Position numbers and translations under genes: made by a program. 64,000 nucleotides of DNA. Origin: Acephala macrosclerotiorum (lineage: Eukaryota; Ascomycota; Leotiomycetes; Helotiales; Mollisiaceae). Positions 10,933 through 22,623 of the stretch are shown here, one piece after another. Below the pieces are notes generated by a model. That model was given only the letters and a program-made list of their open reading frames with translations. It had not been told where the DNA came from and did no database searches. The stretch lies in the NCBI GenBank assembly GCA_014904845.1, contig MU119425.1, positions 28,897 to 92,896 on the forward strand, given 5' to 3'. How positions within the stretch are numbered: position 1 is the first letter of the stretch; each line of letters starts with the position of its first letter.

Positions 10933-12752
10933 ATGGCCACCCCTAAGGTTGAGACTGCTGCCGTCGAGCACCACGAGAAGAATGTCGAAATTCCAGTTAT
11001 TGATGAGAAGTATGTTTCTGGCAATGTCACTCAGGTCCAGGCCGCATCGGTCGCTCTCGCGGCTGCTGTGGCTGCTCAGAAGCCATCACTACTCTCGAAA
11101 AATATGCTGAAGCTCTACTTCATCATGGGAATTGGGTATCTGGTTTCGACGATGAACGGTTTTGGTATGTTGCCCACCTGCCTCCGTACGTTTCACTGAC
11201 ACCTCAGATTCCTCGTTGATGGGCAGCATCAACGCGATGACTCCATATCAAGAAACCTTTGGGCTCAGTGGTGCTGGCTCCAGCACTGGTCTCATCTTCA
11301 TCATTTACAACCTCGGCCAGATAGCTGCGTTCCCATTCTGTGGTCTCCTGGCAGATGGATATGGGAGAAGGGTCTGCATCTTCATCGGCTGCGCCATTGT
11401 CTTGGTCGGTACTGCCATTCAGGCATCCGCTCATACCAGAGGTCAATTCATTGGAGGAAGATTTGTTCTTGGACTGGGTGCTTCACTTGCTTCTGCTGCT
11501 GGACCTGCATACACTGTTGAGCTAGCACACCCTGCATATCGTGGGACTATGGCTGGAATGTGAGTTCAGTATCACAAACTTCAACTTTCAAGTTGATTGC
11601 TTACACGATACAAGGTACAACAACTTCTGGTGGCTTGGAAATATCCTTGCTGGGTGGACTACATACGGGTCAAACAAGTTAGAATTTCCTCTCTCCAGGC
11701 GCCTCATCATCTGACATAGGCTAGAAACCTCACCTCTTCTTGGGCTTGGAGAATCCCGACCATCGTTCAGGCAGGTCTGCCATCTGTCGTCATGGTCCTC
11801 ATCCTGTTCTTCCCCGAATCCCCTCGCTGGCTCATTGCACACGACCGACGTGAAGAAGCACTTGCAATCTTCGCAAAGTATCACGGAGATGGTGATGAGA
11901 ACTCCCCAATTGTCCAGCTTCAATATCACGAGATCATTGAGCTACTCCAGCAAACAAGAGATGAAAACCCATGGTGGGACTTCCGCGAATTGGTTAACAC
12001 GAAAGGTGCACGATATAGATTGTACATGGTCATTGGAATGAGTTTCTTTGGGCAGTGGTCCGGAAATAACGTCGTCTCTTATTTTATGGTTTGTCTCAAT
12101 GTCCCTTTACCACGCGAACACTTGTTAACGATCTCAGCCTGAAATGATTGCAAACGCTGGCATCACGAACAAGAACAAGCAACTGCTCATCAATGCCATC
12201 AATCCAATCTTCTCGATGATGGGTGCCATCTATGGTGCAACGCTCCTCGATAAACTCGGTCGCCGCTTCATGATGATTGCAGGACTCACCGGAGCTCTCT
12301 TCTCCTACATACTCCTCACAGCCTTTACTGCGAGCTCTGAAGCTCACCCGAACCTCTCATATGGGACCATCGTCGCCATCTTCCTCTTCGGCATCATCTT
12401 CGCCTGGGGATTCACGCCTCTACAAACCCTCTATGCTGTGGAATGTTTGGAGAATCGGACCCGTGCCAAAGGCTCAGGTCTGAATTTCCTGTTCCTCAAC
12501 ATTGCCATGGTGGTCAATACATACGGTATTAGCGTCGGCATCGCCAAGATTGGATGGAAGTTGTACCTTGTTTATATCGCCTGGATCTGCATCGAGATTG
12601 TCACTATCTACTTCTTCTTCGTTGAGACGGCTGGGAAGACACTTGAGGAGATGAGCGACATCTTCAATGCTAATAACCCGAGGAAGGAGAGTACAAAGAA
12701 GACGAGGGTAGATTTCGATGAGCAAGGCAATGTGGTTCACGTGGATGGATGA
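10933..12752 (+). CDS. lacpA: Lactose permease, MFS sugar transporter
   Basis: Plasma-membrane proton-sugar symporter of the major facilitator superfamily, LAC12/LacpA type. Five exons, 10933-11164, 11208-11559, 11615-11677, 11725-12088 and 12138-12752, give 541 residues in phase. Visible family marks are the cytoplasmic loop motif LLADGYGRR between helices 2 and 3, PESPRWLIAHDR before the central loop, LLDKLGRRFMMIAG in the second half, and about 12 hydrophobic helices. The N-terminus is hydrophilic with no cleavable signal, as usual for MFS carriers. The introns are short (43-55 bp). One of them (11678-11724, acceptor CTAG) sits at YGSN/KNLTSSWAWR. The neighbouring divergent GH2 beta-galactosidase supports lactose as the substrate. 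From sequence alone another beta-galactoside or hexose cannot be excluded. Confidence 0.88.
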
Positions 12753-12846
12753 GGAGCTCTAGTGAACGGAATTGCATGACTAGCTACAGCAAACCCCAAA
12801 CTCCAAATTTAAAACCCTATTCTACATACATGACAACACATTGGAA

Positions 12847-15800
12847 CTAAATTTCCTCCTCTTCTTCTGGCGCTTTTTTCCCTTCCTTCTCACGTTTCTC
12901 GAATTCTTGCCGAAAATGTAGTAATTTCTCCCTACGGTACGTGTTCATATCAGCTTTGGAGCCAGCATCCCAGTTAATGTTCTGCTCGCTGAAAAGCTCT
13001 GAGGCATTAATGATACCAGAGTTCAGAAGTATGATCTGGTAATTACGGACTTCAGCCAGCAACCTCTGATTCTCTACACTCCATGCGTTTGAATTAAGAT
13101 TATTTTTTATCCTATGCAGTTCGTTTATGCGATTTTCCAAGTATGATTTGCGGTGAGAATTCATATTAATACCCCAGAGGGCTAATGCATCAGTCCGGAA
13201 GTCGAATATACGTTCGGAAAGCGGAACCATGATTCCCAGATCCATGATTTCCTTCTCTAAATCTTGTCCTTCCTTGAGCAAGGTGAGGTTCCCGGGACTC
13301 CATGGAGCCTTCCTGTCTTCTGAATCCGGTTCCTCTTCTGGCTCTTCTGGCTTCTCTTCTGGCTTCTCTTCCGGCTTCACTTCCGGCCTCTGACCTGCGA
13401 GCTCGCGCTTGAGAACTTCGTCTAAATCCTTGAGTTTTGCGGTAATTGTTTGAAGTTTGTTCTCGAGCATCCACGTAATTTGAATAGGCAAGATGTCGGC
13501 TTCAAGCGTGTCTGTTGACAGCGTGAAACCTGAAGCGTTGAAACCCTTCAACTTCTTTTCTATGTCCATAACCTTGTTCCATTCTACCCGGCACTGCGAG
13601 TCTGATATCCGTAATCATTTTGACAGTAGGATGATCGTCACATGGAATATTCTTTGCTTTGATAGCCTTGACTAACCAAGCCATGCGATTAAAGTAGCCC
13701 ATGGCATCTGGAATGTCCGACCATAGTTCCGACATCCTTTTCATTTCTTCTTCTGGAGTCAGATCTGATTTGTGAGTTTCGTCAACTGGAGATATTACTG
13801 CTTCTAACAGCGAGCGTCTTGTCTTGAGCGCTTTAAGCTGCGATTCCAGTCTAATTGGATCAAGTGACGCGTTTGCCATGCCAGGAGCGCCATACCCATC
13901 GACATCTGCGGGCATAGTTTCTGACCAGCCGAGAACTTTGGTCATTTTCAAAGATTGTTGAGTGAAACCGATGGCAATCCATTCCACCTGACACTCTGTC
14001 CAGAGGCGATGCAGCTTGTCCGACTTCAATTCTTCCTCGAGGTCTAGGGGCTTCGGTCCTGAGTGCATCTTGTGTAGCGCTTGCATATACATGGCTCTTC
14101 GCATAATAGCCCAGAACTGTGCTCCTGTGTTTCCCAAGTCGTCCGGTACCTTGAATTGGGTGAATTCTGGCTGGATGAGAATACCCTTTTCTCGTTGCCA
14201 ACCATCAATATTTTGTAGTCTCACTATTCGCTCCAGGCTAGTAAGCCAAGAGTAGTACACTTTAGATGCGACAAAGAGATTATTTATCTGTTCGTCGGGG
14301 GATGTTTGATCTGCGCCTTGAGAACCTAAGTGCTGTTCTAACTCCAGCACTCTGTCGATGACAAGTGGTTGTTGCGATTCAAGTGTTTCCGTGTCAAATG
14401 CTAGGTCCGGATTGAAACCCTTCAAATCTGTAGCTTGTGTGGCCTGCCAACCAGGGACATTTCGTATTATAAGCCGATACTGAACGTTGAGAAGTCTTAT
14501 AAACTGTGTATTGCATTCATTGCGCAACTTTCCATGTTTTTCTTCCTGGGCTTGCCCAGTTTTGTATTCGGCCTCAAGACGGGCGAGCTGTTTGCTAAGG
14601 GCTTCAAGTTGAGATTCCAAAGTTGTTGTTGCTTCAAGAACGTCCAATTTCGCCGGGTAGAAACCTTTATAGTCCATATGTTCTCGGGGACCCATAAGCT
14701 TCTCCAAATTGATGATTTTTGAGTATTGCGCGCTACACTTGTTAAAGATATCTTTGCGCCTCTTCCTGCTCGACAGTAGATCTGGGTCCCCAAATCTCAG
14801 TAGAGCTTCTCTGTGAGCTACATCGCCTACCAGCTCACGCACTGTTGCTTCTAAAGCCTTTGTTCTTCCGTTTAGCGAGATTTCTTCCTTCAGGCCAGCG
14901 TCCAAAGTCGGGTTCCAACCCTTGATGTTTCTCGTTTCCAAAAGCTTTTCAAGGTATATCATTTCCCGTCGCTCTGCTCTCCATTGCATGTTTAATATAC
15001 GATTCCGAGTGAGACTTGAGACCAAGTCCAATCTCCTGTCTTTCTGATACTGGCTCCACCACAGTGGGACAATGATATCTCCAATTGGTTTTGTAGCTTT
15101 TTCTTCAGTCCACCTGCCTTGCAAGTACTCGATATGCGTGTCCATGAACTCAATTTGGGACTGAGTTATATCTTTCGCACCGTAAGGCGCTACGGCTGGT
15201 CTAACATTGGTTATATCATCTTGAGAGGGTGGCTTCCAATCTCGGCGCGAAATGTGGTTCATCTCGAGTATTTGAGCCAGCCTTGGTAGATATTCCCAAC
15301 GTAGCATAGCAGCTGGCAAGTCTCGCCATCTCTTAGCGACCTCTTGCTCGTCGTTTTCAGGAGCCGGGTCAGGTTTTTCCATCCCTACTTGCCAGTCTGG
15401 GCGTTTCAATTCTCCAAGAGCCGCTTTGTTTGCTTCCCATATCTTTTCTAGGTAGGCAACTTGATCTTTGATGTACTGCTTCTGGGACAAGACGACGTCG
15501 TCCAGGGAGTATATCGGTTCCTTTGGTCTGATAGCATCGACCTCCAACCAGCTAGGCAAAGTCCAATGATCTTCGGGAGGGAAGATGATTCCTTTCTCCT
15601 GAAGCCGCATGTTCAGGTCCACCAGATAGTCATACCATCGAACAGTTCGTGGGATTTTTCTCCATCTTATCCAGAGTAGTTCATCTCCGTTCCATTCTTC
15701 TTCGACGTCAGACTCATCACCATCATTATCATCGTCTACCGTGGCGAAACGACGCCGATGTCGATTCATATTCAAAAATGAGGCTGAGAAATGCTCATGC

Positions 15801-17964
15801 ATATTGAAATTAGGTGAGGTACTGCCATATAGCCTCCTCTCTCGGTCTGGAGGAGGAAGATGATCGGATGAGCAGAAATGACCGCCGTAAAGTCGAGATG
15901 TCTGTGACAGGGATGGAAGAAGCTCTTCTGCTCCTGGCCTACCCTTCTTCTCTTTCCTAAGCCGGATAACAATTGGCTTGGTGCGGTCTCTCAACCGAGA
16001 GGATGTTGTACCATTGTCATTTTCAGCCACGGTTTCCCAATCTTCAAGCGCTTCACCGGACATTTCGAGGTCAGCCTCTACCAGAGCAGCCGAGACCTTT
16101 TTCAAAACTTCCTGTAGATTCTTCCCGCTGTTGTCTATACGAGGATCCACACCTTCTGGAATCCAGTTCGGTCGTGAGCCCGGCCAGGCGTCATTTTGTA
16201 CGTACAGTATCAAGTCGATGGCCTGTAGTCTCGCTTCTTGAATGTCCTCTAGGTCGACGGTCTCGGTGCTATTCGTACGGGCTTTTGGAGGGGCCATTTT
16301 CTGTATCCATTTTTCGAGCTTAGTGCCCAAGAAATGGGAAGGCACATCCTTCATGAAATTAAGCATCTCTGCCAACGATATCACAAGAAAGTTGTACCTC
16401 GAGAATCGATTCTCGAATTCTTGGATCGTCAGTCTTGCTCTTGCCCCATGTTTCATTGCAGCCTTCATCGCAGTATATCTCAAAGTCCTAATCTCGACAC
16501 GAACTTCTTCGATCTCAGGCCTCAAAATATCCACCTCATTCTTCCAAATCAGTTTCTCTTTTTGAAGTTTCTCTAGCATTTCTTCTCTTTTCACTGGGCT
16601 ATAGTTGGGCTATAGTTGCGGAACTCGGAATCTTGCCGGACTTTTTCTTTCAACTGCCAGATAGTCTTGCTGCATTCGTGAATGTATTCTGATACTCCCA
16701 TACCGGCCGGGAAACCCACGCCTTCTATCTTAAGCCATGAGTCTTGGCATTGCACGAGCAAGCCATCCATATGAAGAGTGAGGTCTGAGATATATTCTGC
16801 AGCACCATAACCTCTTGGCGGTTCTCTGTTGGTCAGCTTCAGGGAACCTGTACGTGCTTGGCTGTTCAATGACCGTATGATGCTTTCTAGTTGCAACGCT
16901 CTTTCTCGTTCTTTCCCTAACTTCATCTGGTTCTCTAAGTTGTCTTTGACTGCCTTTTCCAGGTCCAACTTTACTCTTGTCATTCCCTGGAACATTTGCA
17001 CAACAGCGTCAGTGACGGCTCCGTATTCTTGTGCGTTCTTAAGTATCTCCTCCCCGCATAGCTCGAACATTGTCACCATTTCGACCCTGATTCTCTCGAG
17101 CATTCCCAGAGCAGTAGTTTCATCCGTAGTTGCAAGACCAAAACCTGAAGCTATCTTGGATTTCAGATGCCTCACTTCCCGAACTGCTTCGACAAGGCGT
17201 TGGCGCATCCGCCTCAACGAAGCTCTTGCTGTGGATGGGAGGTTCGTGTTCTGTTCGAGTGCCTCTCTCGATTCGACACAATCTTCTAATTCGCCCTCCA
17301 ATCTCTCTATCTCAGCTAGGAGTCTTTCGTTCTCAGTAAGAATTTCATCACATGGCAGCGTGACTGGTTCATCATTTTCCCAGTCTTCGATTTCAATCCC
17401 TTCTTGACAGTGGCAATCTGTGAGCGCCGCTGATACCCTTCTAAGGAACTCATGTCGTCTGATTATAGTTGCAAAAAGTCTAACTATTGAAGCCCGCGAC
17501 GTTTGCAACTGCTCCTCAGCTTGGCGAGCCCTCTCTCGTAGAGCTGCCATCTCAGCTGTCATGGTCGGATCGTGTTCAAACAGTTCGGTAAGTCTGGCGA
17601 CCTCTGTTTCTTGGGCAACTCTAAGATTGATTTCTGCCTCGTACTCCCTGATAATTCTCGTATTTTCTGCGGTCAACCTCAACAATTCTCGTGTCTCCAC
17701 TTTACCTGGAGGAATATACGCTTCGTAACACCGACATGCGTGAACATGCCAACAACCACCTATAACCCATCTCCAAAAGTCCGGAAGACTTCTCCAAAGT
17801 CGATGCAGAAAAGCGAAAATAGCGACGATTTCCAAGCTCGGATTAACGACCGAAACAATGACAGAAATAGAAAACATTAACGCCAACCAGAGGATCATCC
17901 ATCCCGGCATTTTCGCCAATACCCATAAGAGCCATCCAATGATAAAACCTAACCAAACTCTCAT
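12847..17964 (-). CDS. Gene B: giant coiled-coil/repeat protein with N-terminal membrane segments, frame-broken
   Basis: Function unknown; no family recognised. Start at ATG 17964 (A at -3), beginning with two or three hydrophobic helices (about residues 4-60, FIIGWLLWVLAKM and LALMFSISVIVSVV). A Cys/His patch follows (CWHVHACRCYEAY), then long coiled coil. The C-terminal two thirds consist of degenerate units of about 100 residues with a recurring pattern: C/W-rich start, aliphatic helix, GW, then GFNP/GYGAP-like turn, then LESQL...LE coiled coil. Two frame problems occur: an 11-bp tandem duplication at 16595-16616, and a frame change near 13600 best explained by a 40-bp intron (13641-13602). 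Counting one duplication copy and removing the intron, the frame is continuous for 1688 residues. As it stands the gene is truncated after about 457 residues. An acidic EEKPEEKPEEPEEEP tract lies near the C-terminus. Confidence 0.6.
16595..16616. repeat. 11-bp perfect tandem duplication that shifts the reading frame
   Basis: Two adjacent copies of tgggctatagt at 16595-16605 and 16606-16616. On the coding (minus) strand the upstream frame reads ...FRNYSP and then runs to a stop in the second copy. With a single copy the same frame continues into the next about 1000-residue open frame. Eleven is not a multiple of three and too short for an intron, so this is either a real recent mutation or an assembly error. 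Confidence 0.9.
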
Positions 17965-18099
17965 CTTCGCAGTATCTCGGAAAGGTCTCCGACCGCTGCG
18001 TTTGGGCCGAATAGATCTCGTCTACGGTATGTGACAAGTCTATATCGGCGACTTTGCCACCAAAAGGTATCTCGGTAGCAAAGAAGAGCAAGTAGGGTT

Positions 18100-21000
18100 C
18101 TAGATGCTGGGCCCAGCATTTGTCGCCTGGGCTGATAGTGGTGTTGGTTGTGCAGGTGCCCCGTCGGCTGCTGCTTCCCTGCTCAAAGGCGCTGCCCGAA
18201 ATCTTGAGAATGGTGAAAGGAATAGCGAGACAATGAATAGCCAGATGTTGAGGGAGAACGACGGCACTGCAACTTCGTCTTGGACTGCCGCATCAGCCTC
18301 GCGCGGGAGGTTTAACGAATAAGTGATAGACCAAGGAAGTATCGATAACAGGAACTCAATACCACTCAACGTCGGCGTCCGAGCTCCTTCCTCTCGAACT
18401 CGTCGGGATTCTGCCATCAGCTTGTCTGTAATTCGCTTTTCCTCGGCATCTCGAGTTGCCATGTCACTTCTGAAAGCTACTGCGGCGTCCTCAAACTCTT
18501 TTTGACCTGGTAGCATTACTTTGGGGGTTTCCTCAGGCGGACCATCAGGAGCATCTACGGGCGCAACAGCGGGAGATGACCTTAGGCCGCGTATCGAGTG
18601 AAACTTCTCAGCAACAAAGGTCATCGCTCTGGGTATCTGCAATATTCTCATCACGAAAATGAAGGTGGAGATAAGTAAGCGTATGAAAAGAGATGCAAGG
18701 TAGAACGGATTCAACGTAGCTATCAAATTAGCGAAAACTATTCGCCCAGGGATAATTACATCTGGGAAGGAGAACGAGACTATCTCCGGGAAGACATTAC
18801 CACTCCAAAATTTCGAAAGTAATATGGCTGCCCCACCAGTCATCTACAAAATGTTAGCTTTGCTCTTGGGAAATTGAAGTAGCTTACAAGTGTCGTCGAG
18901 ATAATCAAAATAGCCCAAGAGATATCGGGGTGGTCCTCAGATATCGATAGTCCCAAATATGCAAGGCCTGGACCAATGAAAGCTATAGCGATGGTTGCAT
19001 ACACCCAGGTGATAGCTTTCACAAAGTCTCGTATTCCTTGCCAGACTTTCTTGACAGCCGTAAGTATCCAGATAATGGTAAGAAAGAGTGTCGCGTAAAC
19101 ATTAAAGAAGATTGCGAGAAGACCTCTTATTAGGGGATTGTCGATAAAGATGAACCAGAAATAATACCGAATGAGCTTTGCGAATCTCCACGGCCTGCCG
19201 AGAACCTCCTCTTTGAACATCATTAAGAAACCCAATGCATGTACGAGAATGACTAAATGATCGGTTTTATCCAAGTTGTCATAGGGTAAAGTCCATTGGG
19301 CAGTTTCCGAGAACAAGCTGTCGAAAAAGGAAGGCGATGGAATAATTTCTGAGAGCAATCCTTTGACGGAAAGCGCTTTGACAATTCTAGAAGGCCAAAG
19401 ACTAACGAGTCGACCTGGGCGTATGTCTGCTCCTTCAATTTTAGTAGTGTGGAATGCGACCCATATTATGAAAACCCTGCAACTAATAGCGATCCCTGGT
19501 GCCCAGCCAACAATATTCATCAAGCTTGCAAGCCAGAACAAGAATGGAACAATGAACCACCCAAGTTTCGATGGCGCTCTTAAAGCTCTCTGGTCGATTT
19601 GGGCGTAATCATCTGGAATGAGCTTTGCTAAGAACGAGGAACGGGTATAGTAATACAACTCACACACGATATTGGTCCCAATCCGATGAATGAGAGATCT
19701 CAATCGGGATGCAATCCAGGATGTGATGAGATAGACCGTTGCTGTGGCGAAGAACCAGTTTTTGAGGTTCAGGACTGGGAGTTCCAGCTTGAGGACGGAT
19801 GCTCCTAAAATTCGAACCGCAATGACCAATACGACATAAAGCAGCACGGAAGCAATCCAAGGGAGAAAATGGAATCCGGGCACATCCATCCTTACTCTAA
19901 CCTCCTCTCCAAATGCGCGATCCGTAAGTCGGCTAGATAAGATCCTTGAAGATATATAAAAGAAGTACCCGAAGAGTGAAACGCTGATTGGTACCGAGAA
20001 GGAGGTAAAGATGTTTGCAAAGACTTGCAGAACGAAGACAACAATGTACAGACCGCTGATGTGTCGCGAAGCGAAAAAGACGAAATCGGCAAGAGAAACA
20101 TTGAAATTCTCAGTAGCGAGTTCTATGCAGCTGTTTGGCCAGGTATTCAAGACGAAGGTCACAAGTCTCTGACTGAAAAATGGCCAAACGTAACTTGTTG
20201 TAAGGAAGGCGATATCTATCACCAGCTGTCGGACCACATAGAAGGACCGGACGCGGTTAGCTGAGTCATCTAACAGTCTTTCAGGGCGTACTTACCATTG
20301 AAGCAACGACAGCAAATAATAATACATAAGGAAAGTACGTCACGATCTTTAGAGTGAAATGCATATTTTTGAATGCCAGATACCCCGAGGCCGAGGAGAT
20401 CACAACCAGAATGCTGATCCTGATATAAGTCCTCGTCATGAACCTTCGTAGATATGAAGCTGCATCCATAATCGTAGCTATCACGTCGTCCAGAGACTTA
20501 GCGGCATCCCAAACATAACAATAGATAAATCTCATGACGGTCTCTTCAAACAGCTTCTTCATGAGATCGACAAAATGCCATTCAACCGATTGGTAAGGCA
20601 CAGGCCCAAAGAACAAAAAGTTCGGTAATGATTTGTAAAGCACGCCATCGGCAGCATGCCCACCTTGGTAGAAGCGGTCATCGATAATCCTTGAAGCGAT
20701 CTAGGTATGTTAATTTCGCACTTATAACCGCAATACAACGGAGGTCTTACTATGAGGTATACGATGAAGACTAGGAAGATATTGAAGAACATTAGTCTGC
20801 TTGTGCCCACAAAGTCGAAGGCAGGAAGAAGGAGCCATTCCCATTGCGAGATGAACCAGCGGATGGGGTCTTGCAACCATGCAGGAGACTCCTCAAATAG
20901 CCTGATTACGGTTGCCGGGAGCCAAGGCCCTGCAGACAAGCTGTATTCGTATGAACACAGCTGTCCAATTCCTTGAGTCAGCCATTCCAGAGCAGGGACA

Positions 21001-22233
21001 ACCTTCGCCCAAGTGTGGGACTCTGCAAGTCCTGGGATGAAAGAAGCAATCTGTTCGAGAGTGATAGCTTCTCGGAGTTCAATTAGAGTCTCATAAAAAG
21101 CGGATAATTCGAAGCTGGGTATCAAAGGAAGTCTGAACCAAGCCTCGCCGATCGTGAATGACGGTATCGATAGGTGCGCAAGGATGTAGTCGATGACCGC
21201 TGAAATGGTACCGACAATAACTTCGAAAAGCCATACAATAAGGTCGTGTAAGAAATCGCTGAACTTGGCGGGCAAAGTCACGATAGTCACTGCTGCGTCG
21301 TATGCTTTCTCCCCGAGTGCGGCCACAACAGGCTCCACAACATCCTGGAAATGAGCCACAGCTTCTGGAATGGCGGTAATAGCTGGAATGAAAGTAATTA
21401 CTGGAATTTCGAGAATCTGTGATGGCATAGGAATGACAGTAGTCGCTTGAACACCCGGAAATTCTGACACTGCGGGAATTGCTGTCGTGATGTCGGAAAT
21501 AAAATATGAAGTCAACTTGCCCCAGAGATAGCCAATGTTGAATGGTAGATTCGATAAGCGCTCCCGGAAGGCAATGTAGAATAGACCTTCAGAGATAGCT
21601 TCACAGGTGGCTGTGAAAGCTGAGACGAGAGCGGAGCTTAGGCGATCGTTGAGGGCTTGGGGCCAAGACACAATGAATTGGGCCACCTCAAACAGCATTC
21701 CCAATACTGGAGATAGCCAGGAGCTAATCTTGTAAGCTGATGACTGGATGAGCTCCAACACCCACCAAATGGGGTATGTCCACGTAACGCCATAAACCGA
21801 AGACAGGACGTCGTGGAAAGATGTCGAGGATGAGGCTAGGATGTCAAGCTGAGATCACAAGGTCAGCTCCACGTTCACAGCAACATCACAGAGAAAGTAG
21901 AAACCTTACAAAAGTTGGTAACTCCCACTCAGTTTTCACAACCCCCAAACCATCCCGATGACCTCGACACCTCTGATACCAATACCAGTCGGCGTTGTTC
22001 TGCACTCTCTTCCACATATTGGGCTCCCTCAGGGTATGATAGCACATCTCCGCCAGATAATCATATCCCTCTGTAATTTTGCTGTACTCGCTGCGGTAAT
22101 ACCACCATCCCATGACCATTCGTCGATTGAAAAGTAGAGCAATGATGAGCGTTGCAAGCGTCATTGCTATTATGATAAGTTTGCGTGGATGTCGGTCTCG
22201 GAAGGCCGACACCTCGGCGATGAGTGTCGCCAT
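18100..22233 (-). CDS. Gene A: large multi-pass membrane protein of unknown function
   Basis: Five exons, 22233-21910, 21848-20751, 20700-20296, 20225-18888 and 18843-18100. All are phase 0 and give 1302 residues. The splice signals are clear (for example GTAAGG/CTCAG, GTAAGA/CCTAG, GTAAGC/TTGTAG, with an AGCTAAC branch in the third intron). An N-terminal helix (LIIIAMTLATLIIALLF) is followed by a Trp/Tyr-rich segment. A long amphipathic middle then contains Ile/Pro-rich repeats (VITFIPAITAIPEAV) and roughly ten further hydrophobic helices through exons 3-5. The C-terminus is Ala/Pro-rich and hydrophilic. I see no enzyme motif. Its stop lies 135 bp upstream of the start of gene B on the same strand. 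In gene C a membrane part and a coiled-coil part lie in one polypeptide, so A and B may act together or be parts of a formerly single gene. Both ideas are inference. Confidence 0.75.
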
Positions 22234-22623
22234 CTTGTTAGTTTAGTATTCAGACTTGATACCTTCGTAATTAATGTTAATGCAAAGGGCATGCAGTAAG
22301 AGATCAAGGGACTGTGCGGGTAAGCATGCAAAATGATACAGAATGGAAGAATAAAGAGCAAGGATGAAGCAGACGAGATCACAAAGAGCACTTGTCGCGT
22401 CCGGATGGGAAACGAGTCACTTCAGTGAGAACACAGCACAAAGAAACGTGGTCTGAGAACGGACTTTGAAAGTGATAATAGATGTAAAATTGAGTGTGTG
22501 TACAGCAAGAAGTCTAACAAATGCAGCTCAAGAGCAATGACCTATCTTCTTGCCCCGCCTTACCCCGCCTATTGGGCAAATTGCTTTCCTCAACCTGGAG
22601 CTTCGACGCGACTAAGTGCAGAT
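22234..22623. other. Short intergenic region between genes A and C
   Basis: About 390 bp, holding the upstream region of gene A and the end of gene C, both on the minus strand. Nothing else is seen. Confidence 0.5.

Noticed and set aside
16829..17407. 192-codon plus-strand frame opposite gene B
   Set aside because: Ser/Arg-rich shadow of a coiled-coil coding strand, typical of antisense frames.
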